Source of the DNA: UBA1738 sp003453455
GTDB lineage: Bacteria > Bacillota > Clostridia > UBA1381
Direction: 5' to 3'
Assembly: GCA_946621875.1 (NCBI GenBank)
Contig: CAMOOX010000026.1
Location: 1 to 18,473, forward strand
DNA length: 18,473 nucleotides
Of this stretch, positions 8,401 to 14,821 are shown piece after piece. The notes beneath the pieces are model-generated. The model did not search any database, had not been told where the DNA came from, and was given only the letters and a program-made list of their open reading frames with translations. The translations under genes were made by a program, and so were the position numbers. Positions within the stretch are counted from its first letter, which is position 1; each line of letters starts with the position of its first letter.

Positions 8401-8967
8401 CACAAGATTTTCGGTTACAGAGGAGAGTTTTCGCTCTGCTTCTTCCTTTCTGTGCTTATATTTTGAAACACCTGCCGCGCCCTCAAAAAAGTTACGCCTA
8501 TCCTCTGATTTTGTGGACAAAATCTGTGCAACATTTCCCTGTCCAATCATAGAATATCCGTCTCTTCCAAGACCTGTGTCCATAAACAGTTCCTGTATGT
8601 CTTTCAGTCTGCAAGCTGCGCCGTTTATTTTGTATGAGGTCTCACCCGACCGAAAAACGCGCCTGGTTACCATTATTTCGTTATACTCTATCGGAAATAT
8701 TCCCTCAGAATTATCAAGAACAAGGCTTACCTCCGCAAAATTAAGCGGTTTCCTCGTTTGCGTTCCGTTAAAAATAACATCCTGCATATTAGCACCGCGA
8801 AGTGTTTTAGCACTCATTTCGCCCATAACCCATCTTATCGCATCGGAAATATTACTTTTTCCGCTGCCGTTAGGACCTACAATTCCTGTAACTCCGCCCT
8901 CAAAATTCAAAACGGTTTTGTCTGCAAAGGACTTAAATCCCTGCATTTCAATCCTTTTTAAATACAA
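5404..8967 (-). CDS. smc: Chromosome segregation protein SMC
   Basis: 1187 residues, full length for bacterial SMC. It forms a dimeric ATPase with ScpA/ScpB that organises and resolves the chromosome. The N-terminal head has Walker A GPNGSGKSN (31-39) and DAIRWVMGEMSAKTLRG. Long Lys/Glu-rich coiled-coil arms (about 170-500 and 670-1000) flank the hinge (about 502-669, including GTLSGLISV and GGALQNIVVES). The C-terminal head carries the signature LYSGGEKSF (1088-1096), Walker B FCILDE (1113-1118) and ITHRRGTME. The start is a TTG at 8967, chosen because the translated start MYLKRIEMQGFKSFADKT matches the family N-terminus and a GGAAGGA site lies upstream; there is no better ATG. It begins six bases after the radical SAM gene's stop. 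The signature has Tyr where Leu is common. Confidence 0.97.
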   Translation of the reverse strand: MYLKRIEMQGFKSFADKTVLNFEGGVTGIVGPNGSGKSNISDAIRWVMGEMSAKTLRGANMQDVIFNGTQTRKPLNFAEVSLVLDNSEGIFPIEYNEIMVTRRVFRSGETSYKINGAACRLKDIQELFMDTGLGRDGYSMIGQGNVAQILSTKSEDRRNFFEGAAGVSKYKHRKEEAERKLSSVTENLVRINDITAELEGRIKPLERQSKKAREYLVLYEEYRGLDVSLILLSAKKGKLQLSEVLKRKEELETEISDVKSGADDFELKMADLYAENEKKDGEQAQTNNALLENEGSISKIENEISIAKNNIENSETLKARIDGEISEIFKKNEQLSEKISIAEQNIKQKEEESHNLVSQFAKMQEDSSKGIGEIDSCAAEIDALKAQVMERSNAVSSEKTQIEGLEKLRSAYLERRNAINAEQEARELGSKNTKKEIEENEKKLKAAEEKVSAMKNRITGCEEKLEVLNKEEKALSADFAEKQLDFKAKTSKKRMLEAMENDYEGYARSVKAVIKANELKSRRIYGTLSGLISVDKEYITAIETALGGALQNIVVESEEDAKFAIAYLRNNKLGRATFLPISSVSAKRLENEADIKSNKGVIALASELCKTDKKYSKIVESLLARTVVTDNIDNAIALSKKYGYRFRTVTLLGDILNSGGAISGGSVNKTSGFLSRASEIKTLTEDISRLSLEIQKIEKELETKRADIDNVSMQLDSFRPLAREYENDILVLKNSNEHLLATLKLGEDKTGIEEELGAIEAELSKSQEEIASLIASVRTGENDISRLNDEIEKLSEKYDKMQADKEEKAQEIMNETVRLRAIEQEISTERQNIESIKNTIAENNEEISKKTADKAEIDNKNAELLTEIQEKHAKIDETLKISEKIKVRLAEIEQEKAVILEKLKNMQTQNKEITDKLILLGQELSRIESKEERLTIQQDSAISRLWDDYELTLETAEEVKTEFEDERAASSRAAELKAKIKSLGSINVDAIEEYKEVKERFEFLSTQKSDLENAKSNLVKVIDSMQELMEEHFAKRFEEINRSFEKVFSELFGGGHGKLYLSRPEDVLESGIEIEAQLPGKSLQNINLYSGGEKSFIAIALLFAILRVKPTPFCILDEIDAALDDVNVWRFATYLKNYIDDTQFIVITHRRGTMEAANTLYGVTMQEKGVTKMLALAIDEVDESLIK

Positions 8968-8973
8968 GTGTTT

Positions 8974-9978
8974 TCATTCCTTCCAAGCCTCAATTTCACC
9001 TTTTTCAAGGCTTTTTGACGGCTTTATTTTTATCTCTTTTTTGTATTTTTCGCGAATTCGCTCTATGTTTCTTTTCCCGTTTCCCAAAGCTTTTGAAATT
9101 TCTCTTTCATTCACCGCAAAAACTTCCGCAGATTTATCATTTTCTATGATTTTACAAATCTTATCAAAATATATTTCTCCCTCTGCCAGCTCACCTATTG
9201 CAGGGTGAAACGGTCCCGCAACAAGCGCTCCGCCCGGTGAAATTTCCTCGGTTACAGCAAGCGCTATACGAATAATTTCAATATTTTCTTTCCGGAACAT
9301 AGGTATGATGTTTTTTAACACTTCTACTGTTTCGTCAACACTCCACGGAATGTATTCACCGCTTTTATACATCTTTTCAAGATATGTATCCTTCAAAACA
9401 AGGGTCGGGTAAATACGCACAAAATCAGGTTTTAGTGCAATAATTTCAAGTGCTGTTTGTATGGATTTTTCCTTGCTGTCAGAGGGTAGTCCAAGCATCA
9501 TTTGAAGTCCGAGTTTAAATGGATAATTTTTAATTTGCGAAACCGCAGAAATCACTGCATCTTTCGTATGACCCCTTCCTGATGCAAGCAAAACCTCATT
9601 ATCCATTGACTGCACACCAAGCTCTATTGTTGTTACGCCGTATTTTTTCAGACGGTTTAATATTTCCGTTGAAATATAATCAGGGCGTGTGGAAAGGCGT
9701 ATTCCGTCAAGAGTGCCCTTTTTCACAAATTCGTATGCCGCTTTTAGCAAATCCTCTTGCTTTTCTGCCGAAATGCCTGTAAAGCTGCCCCCGAAAAAAG
9801 CGGCTTCTATAACGCGCTCGCCTTTTGGGATTGTTCCTAAGTATTCTGTTATTATGCTCCTCACCTTGTCCGCAGTAACGTTTGTATCCGCACCTGTTAT
9901 GCGTCTTTGATTACAAAATGCACAGTCAAACGGACAGCCCTCATGGGGCACAAATATGGGTATATTATAATATTTCAT
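8974..9978 (-). CDS. Elp3-like radical SAM protein (no acetyltransferase domain)
   Basis: 334 residues. The N-terminus carries C-x3-C-x2-C at Cys15, Cys19 and Cys22 (CPFDCAFCN), which holds the 4Fe-4S cluster that cleaves S-adenosylmethionine. AAFFGGSFTGIS (about 63-74) is the GGE/GGS-type SAM-binding region. RLSTRPDYI and ELGVQSMDNEVL are typical of the Elp3/HemN-like radical SAM barrel. The C-terminal GNAT acetyltransferase domain of true Elp3 is missing, so tRNA wobble carboxymethylation as in eukaryotic Elp3 is doubtful. The substrate is unknown. It overlaps rnc by four bases (ATGA) and its stop lies six bases before smc, so it belongs to the acpP-rnc-smc operon. Many Clostridia carry a homologue at this place (established knowledge). 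Confidence 0.88.
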   Translation of the reverse strand: MKYYNIPIFVPHEGCPFDCAFCNQRRITGADTNVTADKVRSIITEYLGTIPKGERVIEAAFFGGSFTGISAEKQEDLLKAAYEFVKKGTLDGIRLSTRPDYISTEILNRLKKYGVTTIELGVQSMDNEVLLASGRGHTKDAVISAVSQIKNYPFKLGLQMMLGLPSDSKEKSIQTALEIIALKPDFVRIYPTLVLKDTYLEKMYKSGEYIPWSVDETVEVLKNIIPMFRKENIEIIRIALAVTEEISPGGALVAGPFHPAIGELAEGEIYFDKICKIIENDKSAEVFAVNEREISKALGNGKRNIERIREKYKKEIKIKPSKSLEKGEIEAWKE

Positions 9979-10646
9979 AACAATTTTATTGCGTTTTTGG
10001 CCGCAATCTGCTCTGCCTCTTTTTTACTTCTGCCTGCACCTTCTGCAATAACCTCACCGTCAACTAAAACCGCACATACAAATTTCTTATTATGGTCAGG
10101 ACCGCTTTCGCTAATAAGCGAATAGCTGACCTTTCCCCTTCCGCCCTTTTGCGTTATCTCCTGAATTATCGTCTTATAATCGTTTGACGGCTTATTTCCT
10201 GCGGTTTTTAGTTCTTCGTCCATTAAGGACAAAAGCCACGATTTTGCACTTTCAAAATTGGAATCTAAAAATATTGCAGCCAAAAGCGCTTCAAAAGCGT
10301 CTGAAACGACGGATGCCCTGTTTCTTCCGCCTGTACTCTCCTCGCCCTTTCCAAGCTTTATATATTTTTGCAAATCAATTTTTTTTGCAAGCTCAAAAAG
10401 CCCCTTTTCGCATACCAAAGAGGCTCTTATTTTGCTCAGGTCACCTTCGTTATCTTCAAAAAATCTTAAAAACAAGCTCTCACTGACAATAAGGCTCAAA
10501 ACAGAGTCGCCTAAAAATTCAAGGCGTTCATTGCTTTTTAATTTATGCTCGTTAGCATATGAGCTGTGCGTGAGTGCAGTTTCAAGATATCTGCGGTTTT
10601 TAAAGCAATATCCTATTTTTGCCTCAAAAACTTCCGTATCAATCAT
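9975..10646 (-). CDS. rnc: Ribonuclease III
   Basis: 223 residues, normal length. It cleaves double-stranded RNA in rRNA precursors and other structured transcripts. The endonuclease domain (about 1-145) holds the signature ERLEFLGDSVL (40-50), with the metal-binding Glu40, Glu43 and Asp47, and the second acidic cluster SDAFEALLAAI (115-125, with Asp116 and Glu119). A double-stranded RNA-binding domain follows (about 155-223) with NDYKTIIQEITQ and the final GRSKKEAEQIAAKNAI helix. The ATG follows GGAGG and overlaps the acpP stop by one base (TGATG); the end overlaps the radical SAM gene by four. This is tight translational coupling within the acpP operon. Confidence 0.97.
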   Translation of the reverse strand: MIDTEVFEAKIGYCFKNRRYLETALTHSSYANEHKLKSNERLEFLGDSVLSLIVSESLFLRFFEDNEGDLSKIRASLVCEKGLFELAKKIDLQKYIKLGKGEESTGGRNRASVVSDAFEALLAAIFLDSNFESAKSWLLSLMDEELKTAGNKPSNDYKTIIQEITQKGGRGKVSYSLISESGPDHNKKFVCAVLVDGEVIAEGAGRSKKEAEQIAAKNAIKLL

Positions 10647-10885
10647 CAGTCCTCCAAATCCGTGTGGTCCTTTAAATATGAAACCACATCTGAAACGGTC
10701 TCTATTTCCTCAATATCCTCTTCGGGAACTTCTATTTCAAATTCTGATTCAAGAGCCATTATAAGGTCAATAAGTTCCAGTGAATCTGCTCCGAAATCTT
10801 CAAGAAAATTTGACTCCATAGTTATTTCGTCTTCATTTACACCAAGCTGTTCGTTTATAATAGTCTTCACCTTATCAAATATCAT
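10646..10885 (-). CDS. acpP: Acyl carrier protein
   Basis: 79 residues, highly acidic (about a third Asp/Glu), as expected for ACP. It carries growing acyl chains on a phosphopantetheine arm in type II fatty-acid synthesis. The attachment motif is GADSLELIDL with Ser35. The frame is open further to a TTG at 10900, but that codon is part of the GGAGGAG ribosome binding site; ATG 10885 is the correct start and gives the usual N-terminus MIFDKVKTII. It is the first gene after a consensus promoter and leads the rnc-radical SAM-smc-ftsY operon. The fabD/plsX/rpmF genes often found upstream are absent; the next gene upstream is iscU. Confidence 0.95.
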   Translation of the reverse strand: MIFDKVKTIINEQLGVNEDEITMESNFLEDFGADSLELIDLIMALESEFEIEVPEEDIEEIETVSDVVSYLKDHTDLED

Positions 10886-10938
10886 AAGACACTCCTCCAA
10901 AATTGTAATAATCTGGCTAATCTTTCTACACCGATTTT

Positions 10939-10967
10939 ATTATACTCTAAAACTTTCCTTTTTGCAA
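10939..10967 (-). promoter_or_regulatory. Sigma-A type promoter of the acpP-rnc-smc-ftsY operon
   Basis: On the minus strand, TTGCAA (10967-10962) and TATAAT (10944-10939) are separated by 17 bases. The predicted start is near 10932, leaving a leader of about 47 bases before the acpP ATG. I see no FapR-like TTAGTA...TACTAA operator. The -35 box follows the iscU terminator's T-run by about ten bases. Confidence 0.88.
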
Positions 10968-10976
10968 TATATTTGT

Positions 10977-11029
10977 AAAAAAAATAGCCGCCTTATAAGG
11001 TTTATTTACAAAATAACCTTTTGGGCAGC
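10977..11029 (-). terminator. Rho-independent terminator of iscS-iscU
   Basis: Read on the minus strand after the iscU stop, GCTGCC pairs with GGCGGC (one G-U pair). Inside it a second stem, AAGGTTATTT with AAATAAACCTT, forms with one bulged base. The outer stem is followed by TA and then eight T. It separates the Fe-S assembly operon from the acpP operon. Confidence 0.82.
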
Positions 11030-11039
11030 TTATTCTTTA

Positions 11040-11468
11040 CTATTTGCCTGCGTGAGGGCAAGCGTTGCAATCGGATTTACAGCCTTCGTGAACGCTTTTG
11101 CCGCTACTTCCCCTGTAATTGTCTATTGCTGATTTTATTGCCTCTTCTGCAAGCACAGAGCAGTGTATCTTCTGAGGCGGAAGTCCGTCAAGAGCCTCCA
11201 TAACAGCCTTATTTGTAAGCTGCAGCGCCTCATCAACCGTTTTACCCTTTACCATCTCTGTCGCCATTGAGCTTGTAGCAATCGCCGCTCCGCAGCCAAA
11301 GGTCTTGAACTTGACATCCTTTATAATCTCATTTTCATCAATATCCATATATATCTTCATTATATCGCCGCATTTGGCATTTCCAACCTCGCCAACGGCA
11401 TTCGCATTTTTGATTTCACCCACATTGCGCGGATTTTCAAAATGATCCATTACCTTTTCCGAATACAT
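11040..11468 (-). CDS. iscU: Fe-S cluster assembly scaffold IscU/NifU N-terminal type, with Cys-rich tail
   Basis: 142 residues. It is the scaffold on which 2Fe-2S and 4Fe-4S clusters are built from sulfide delivered by IscS. The three ligand cysteines are Cys33 (in AKCGD, with the usual Asp35), Cys59 (in FGCGAAIATSS) and Cys103 (in KIHCSVLAEEA). The LPPQK segment (96-100), the counterpart of the LPPVK chaperone-recognition loop, is present. The C-terminus has an extra tail after about residue 122 with Cys130, Cys134 and Cys137 in C-x3-C-x2-C spacing followed by PHAGK. This is not the NfuA-like domain of full NifU. Its start directly abuts the iscS stop codon and a GAGGAAAA site lies in the end of iscS. 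No IscR, IscA or HscA/B gene is adjacent. Confidence 0.93.
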   Translation of the reverse strand: MYSEKVMDHFENPRNVGEIKNANAVGEVGNAKCGDIMKIYMDIDENEIIKDVKFKTFGCGAAIATSSMATEMVKGKTVDEALQLTNKAVMEALDGLPPQKIHCSVLAEEAIKSAIDNYRGSSGKSVHEGCKSDCNACPHAGK

Positions 11469-12659
11469 TTAATTTTCCTCCTTTTCGCTGTTTAAAACCT
11501 CTTCATAAAGAGGTGACATAAGCCTTAATCTTTTGACAATCGCAGGCAACACTTCAAGCACATAGTCAACCTCTTCAACCGTTGTATCAGGACTTACGCT
11601 AAGGCGCACCGAGCCGTGCGCAATTTCGTGCGGAAGCCCGATTGCCAAAAGCACATGTGAGGGGTCGAGTGAGCCCGATGCACAGGCGCTTCCGCTTGAT
11701 GCGGCAATACCTTTCATATCAAGCAGCATAAGTATTGACTCGCCCTCTATATACTTAAATGAAAAATTGACATTATTGCAGAGTCTGTTATCGTCCCAAG
11801 GTCCGTTTAATCTGCAATATGGAATAGATTCCTCTATGCCTTTAATGAGCCTGTCGCGCATAGTGCGCATTTTTTCCATCTTTTCATCAAGGTTTGTATT
11901 TGCAAGCTCCAATGCTTTTGCAAGCCCTGCCATACCTGCCGTATTCTCCGTTGCCGCACGCTTTCCGCGTTCCTGACCGCCTCCGTGAATAAGATTTTCA
12001 ATTCTCACGCCGTTTCTGATGTATAAAACACCCACTCCCTTCGGACCGTGGAACTTATGCGCAGAAAGCGAAAGCATATCCACTCCCAAATCCTCAACAT
12101 TTATCGGCATATGCCCTATTGCCTGCACAGCGTCGGTATGAAATACTACCTTATGTGCTTTGCAAATTTTTGAGATTTCCCGTATAGGCTGGATAGTGCC
12201 TATTTCGTTGTTCGCTGTCATTATAGAAACAAGTATGGTTTTATCGGTCATCGCCTTCTCAACATCTTCGGGATTTACCCTGCCGTTTTCATCGACGGGA
12301 AGATATGTCACCGAAAAGCCGTTTTTCTCCAAAAATTCGCAAGCGCCGAGGATTGCGTGATGTTCAATTGAAGATGTTATTATATGATTTCCCTTGTTCT
12401 TGTTCGCAAAGGCTATACCTTTAATCGCCCAGTTATCCGCCTCGCAGCCTGAGGCTGTAAAGTATATTTCATTGGTTTTTGCACCAAGCTGTTTTGCAAC
12501 CCGCGCGCGGATTTCCATAACGGCGTTGTCCGCTTCTCTTCCAACCTCATAAAATTTAGATGACGCATTTCCGTAAATATCAGTATAGTACGGAAGCATT
12601 GCCTCCAAAACTTCTTTATTCATTGCAGTAGTTGCATTATTATCCATATAGACTTTCAT
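11469..12659 (-). CDS. iscS: Cysteine desulfurase, NifS/IscS type
   Basis: 396 residues. It removes sulfur from cysteine with PLP to give alanine and an enzyme persulfide, the sulfur source for Fe-S clusters and probably tRNA thiolation. Landmarks are VYMDNNATT at the N-terminus, SSIEHHAIL (catalytic His near 100), the PLP lysine Lys202 in SAHKFHGPKG, and the persulfide cysteine Cys326 in SSGSACASGS. The short loop around that cysteine is the group I (NifS/IscS) form. The ATG is preceded by an AAGGCGGTGAT site, close to a full anti-Shine-Dalgarno match. It is the first gene of the iscS-iscU operon, driven by a consensus promoter carrying a palindrome at the start site. Confidence 0.96.
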   Translation of the reverse strand: MKVYMDNNATTAMNKEVLEAMLPYYTDIYGNASSKFYEVGREADNAVMEIRARVAKQLGAKTNEIYFTASGCEADNWAIKGIAFANKNKGNHIITSSIEHHAILGACEFLEKNGFSVTYLPVDENGRVNPEDVEKAMTDKTILVSIMTANNEIGTIQPIREISKICKAHKVVFHTDAVQAIGHMPINVEDLGVDMLSLSAHKFHGPKGVGVLYIRNGVRIENLIHGGGQERGKRAATENTAGMAGLAKALELANTNLDEKMEKMRTMRDRLIKGIEESIPYCRLNGPWDDNRLCNNVNFSFKYIEGESILMLLDMKGIAASSGSACASGSLDPSHVLLAIGLPHEIAHGSVRLSVSPDTTVEEVDYVLEVLPAIVKRLRLMSPLYEEVLNSEKEEN

Positions 12660-12680
12660 CTTATCATCACCGCCTTAAAA

Positions 12681-12704
12681 ACATTTGAACAACCATTCAT
12701 ATGT
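12681..12704 (-). promoter_or_regulatory. Palindromic operator-like site at the iscS transcription start
   Basis: Two nine-base arms (plus strand ACATTTGAA at 12681-12689 and TTCATATGT at 12696-12704) are inverted with one mismatch around a six-base centre. The core is TGAA-N6-TTCA, the arrangement known for ArsR/SmtB-type regulators such as CzrA. It lies immediately downstream of the -10 box, across the predicted start (about 12700), where a bound repressor would block transcription. No regulator gene lies nearby, so the identity of the binding protein is inference. Confidence 0.45.
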
Positions 12705-12706
12705 AT

Positions 12707-12735
12707 ATTATAATTCATTATACAAAATTTGTCAA
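12707..12735 (-). promoter_or_regulatory. Consensus sigma-A promoter of iscS-iscU
   Basis: On the minus strand, TTGACA (12735-12730) and TATAAT (12712-12707) match the consensus at all twelve positions with a 17-base spacer. It is the strongest promoter match I found in the window. The predicted start near 12700 lies in the palindrome described separately; the leader to the iscS ATG is about 40 bases. Confidence 0.9.
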
Positions 12736-12780
12736 TCGGTTTTACTCAATTATTATAGGTCAAAATAAATAAAATTACTC

Positions 12781-12809
12781 TGTACAAAAGCATTTTTTTG
12801 AGTTATAAT
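12781..12809 (+). promoter_or_regulatory. Promoter of tmcAL
   Basis: TGTACA (12781-12786) and TATAAT (12804-12809) are separated by 17 bases. The -10 box is perfect and the -35 box matches four of six positions. The start would be near 12816, about 25 bases before the ATG. It points away from the iscS promoter in the shared 181-base gap; the rest of that gap is AT-rich with no further gene. Confidence 0.75.
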
Positions 12810-12840
12810 ATCACTATAAAATTTTGTGAGGTCTGAAAAA

Positions 12841-13968
12841 ATGAAGATTGCCGCCGTAATATGCGAATATAATCCATTTCATAACGGACATAAATATCAG
12901 CTTGATTTAGCAAGGCGTGATTTTGATGCCGTTTTGTGTGTTATGAGCGGAAGCTTTGTGGAGCGTGGTGAGGTTGCGGTTTTTGATAAATGGAAGCGTG
13001 CATATGCGGCTATTATAAACGGTGCTGACCTTGTTTTCGAGCTTGGCACAAGGTATAGCCTTTCCTCCGCAAACGGCTTTGCATCAGGAGCTGTCAAAAC
13101 GATTATAAGAACAGGAGTAGCTGACGCTATTATTTTTGGAAGCGAAGTAAATGATATAAAAAAGCTTTCAGAGGCTGCGGATACTATGCTTTTTGAAAGT
13201 CCTGAAATTTCACTGAAAATAAAGACCGCGCTTGCCAACGGATTGAGCTATCCTATGGCTCAAAAAGAGGCATTTGACGGCATTATTGATGAGGATTTAC
13301 TAACAAAACCAAACAACCTTTTAGCGCTTGAATACATTATGGCGCTTAAAAGAAATAATAGCAGTATAGTACCTATTACCCATCCCCGCACGGCAGATTT
13401 CTTTTCAGATATTGAAAAAGACGGCTTTGCATCAGCCTCATATATACGCACAAAAATGAGAAAAGGTGAGGATTTTTCGCATCTTACGCCGTATGACTTT
13501 TCAAATTGTGCGGTTTACGATACGAACAAGCTTACCGATATATTTAAGTTTATGATGATTACAAAGGGTGAGGCATTTTTTGCGGATATTCCCGACGCAG
13601 AAAACGGGATTTATAACCGTTTCTTGAAAAATCTTGATAAATCAAGCTTTGACGAAATAATTGATGCCTGCATAACCAAACGCTATACAAGGGCAAGACT
13701 TAAAAGAACAGTTCTTCGCGCACTTTTAGGAATTCACGGTGGATACCGTGATCCTCAGTATTTGCGTGTTCTTGCGGCAAATGAAAAGGGACGGGAAATT
13801 CTTTCACTTATGAAAAAAAGGGCAAGCCTCCCGATAGTGACAAAAGTTGCGGATTTTCCAAAAGATGTTATGGCAGAGGATATTCGTGCAACAGATATTG
13901 CCGCACTTTGCGCAAATGTGCCGCAAAAAACGGGCAGAGATTTTTTAACCTCGCCCGTTATGATATAA
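12841..13968 (+). CDS. tmcAL: tRNA(Met) cytidine acetate ligase TmcAL (YlbM family)
   Basis: 375 residues from ATG 12841; the frame extends to a GTG at 12826, but that codon overlaps the GAGGT ribosome binding site, so the ATG is preferred. In Bacillus the family acetylates N4 of the wobble cytidine of elongator tRNA-Met using acetate and ATP. The nucleotidyltransferase-type domain has the HxGH motif in EYNPFHNGHKYQL (residues 9-21, His14 and His17), then VMSGSFVERGE (34-44), FELGTRYSLSSANGFASGAV and FGSEVND. The C-terminal tRNA-binding region ends after KRYTRARLKRTVLRALLGI. The last residues are encoded over an inverted repeat that acts as a terminator for the opposite strand. The protein is slightly shorter than the ~390-415 residue Bacillus form. 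Confidence 0.93.
   Translation: MKIAAVICEYNPFHNGHKYQLDLARRDFDAVLCVMSGSFVERGEVAVFDKWKRAYAAIINGADLVFELGTRYSLSSANGFASGAVKTIIRTGVADAIIFGSEVNDIKKLSEAADTMLFESPEISLKIKTALANGLSYPMAQKEAFDGIIDEDLLTKPNNLLALEYIMALKRNNSSIVPITHPRTADFFSDIEKDGFASASYIRTKMRKGEDFSHLTPYDFSNCAVYDTNKLTDIFKFMMITKGEAFFADIPDAENGIYNRFLKNLDKSSFDEIIDACITKRYTRARLKRTVLRALLGIHGGYRDPQYLRVLAANEKGREILSLMKKRASLPIVTKVADFPKDVMAEDIRATDIAALCANVPQKTGRDFLTSPVMI
13925..13959 (-). terminator. Rho-independent terminator of the lyase-permease operon, inside the 3' end of tmcAL
   Basis: Read on the minus strand beyond the permease stop codon, AACGGGCGAG pairs with CTCTGCCCGTT (one bulged base) around a ten-base AT-rich loop and is followed by TTTT, the last stem bases also being T, giving six T in a row. 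It lies wholly within the coding end of the convergent gene tmcAL. On the plus strand the same stem is not followed by a T-run. Confidence 0.75.
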
Positions 13969-13972
13969 AAAT

Positions 13973-14821
13973 TTATATTCCCAACGCTTTTAAAATCAAT
14001 CCTGTGATAATTCCTATTACCAAAATAGTTAAAAGTATTGTAAAATTCTGCTTTTGGTTTTTATTTTGCTTGAAAAGTACCATAAGTCCCACGCCTGCAC
14101 CTGTGCAAAGTCCACCGGCTAAGGAGGCAAATCCTATTTTTCCTGCTATGTAAAGCTCTGTAAGCACAACAGATGCCGCACAGTTCGGGATTATTCCAAA
14201 AAGGCACGAAAGTACAAGCTGTAAAATAGAATGGTATGTTATAAACTGCATAAGAGGCGACACAAATTCGGTCACTATGCCTAAAATTATATTTACTAAG
14301 AATATGAAAACAAAAATTTTCACCGAGTGAATAACCGCAGATTTTAAAATGCCGTCCTCACAGCTTTCACAGTTTCCGTGAAAGTGATGTTCTCCATCAT
14401 TTTTTTCGTCTATTTCAACAGTAGTTTTTACTATAAAATCAATTAAAAATCCAAATATTACCGCTGCTATGAATTTTATGCCGATAAGTGCAAGCATTCT
14501 GTTAAGTTTATCGGGATGCGCTATCAAAATCGGTATTGCTTCATCGCTTGTTGCAATAAAAATTGCAATAAGAGTTCCGAGAGTTATTGCCTTTTTAGAA
14601 AACAGTTCAGATGCAATTACCGAAAATCCGCATTGTGGCACCGTTCCGAAAACAGCGCCCAAAAAAGGTCCTGTCTTTTTTGATTTACGAAACATATTAT
14701 GCACAAAATTATTATTTTTGTGTTCCAAGTATTCGACTATCAAATATATCAAGAACAAAAGCGGTAAAAGCTTTGCCGCATCAAAAAATGAATCTAAAAA
14801 TATTTCTTTAAAAAAGCTCAT
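13973..14821 (-). CDS. Putative metal permease, 'arsenic efflux protein / putative manganese transporter' family (ArsP_2-like)
   Basis: 282 residues with about eight hydrophobic membrane segments. It has two related halves: GTVPQCGFSVIASEL (59-73) with a following membrane segment, and GIIPNCAASVVLTEL (209-223), both built on G-x2-P-x-C-x3-SV-x3-EL. These repeats, plus SDEAIPILIAHPDK (92-105), are hallmarks of a family annotated as arsenic efflux protein or putative manganese transporter. The halves are joined by a hydrophilic loop (about 140-157) rich in His and Cys, HHFHGNCESCED, a likely metal-binding or sensing element (inference). The substrate is unproven. It starts inside the stop codon of the upstream PLP lyase gene (ATGA overlap) and ends four bases from the convergent tmcAL gene. 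Confidence 0.82.
   Translation of the reverse strand: MSFFKEIFLDSFFDAAKLLPLLFLIYLIVEYLEHKNNNFVHNMFRKSKKTGPFLGAVFGTVPQCGFSVIASELFSKKAITLGTLIAIFIATSDEAIPILIAHPDKLNRMLALIGIKFIAAVIFGFLIDFIVKTTVEIDEKNDGEHHFHGNCESCEDGILKSAVIHSVKIFVFIFLVNIILGIVTEFVSPLMQFITYHSILQLVLSCLFGIIPNCAASVVLTELYIAGKIGFASLAGGLCTGAGVGLMVLFKQNKNQKQNFTILLTILVIGIITGLILKALGI

Noticed and set aside
8947..8977. Nine-codon ATG frame overlapping the smc start, possible leader peptide
   Set aside because: The ATG directly adjoins the GGAAGGA site, too close for efficient initiation, while the TTG of smc is properly spaced.
7508..9208. Long plus-strand open frames (268 and 289 codons) opposite smc
   Set aside because: They lie antisense to an unmistakable SMC, have Ser/Phe/Leu-rich low-complexity translations typical of the reverse complement of Glu/Lys/Ala-rich coiled coil, and lack ribosome binding sites.
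13961..13978. AT-only palindrome at the tmcAL/permease junction
   Set aside because: Seven-base arms of A and T only are expected by chance and form no stable hairpin.
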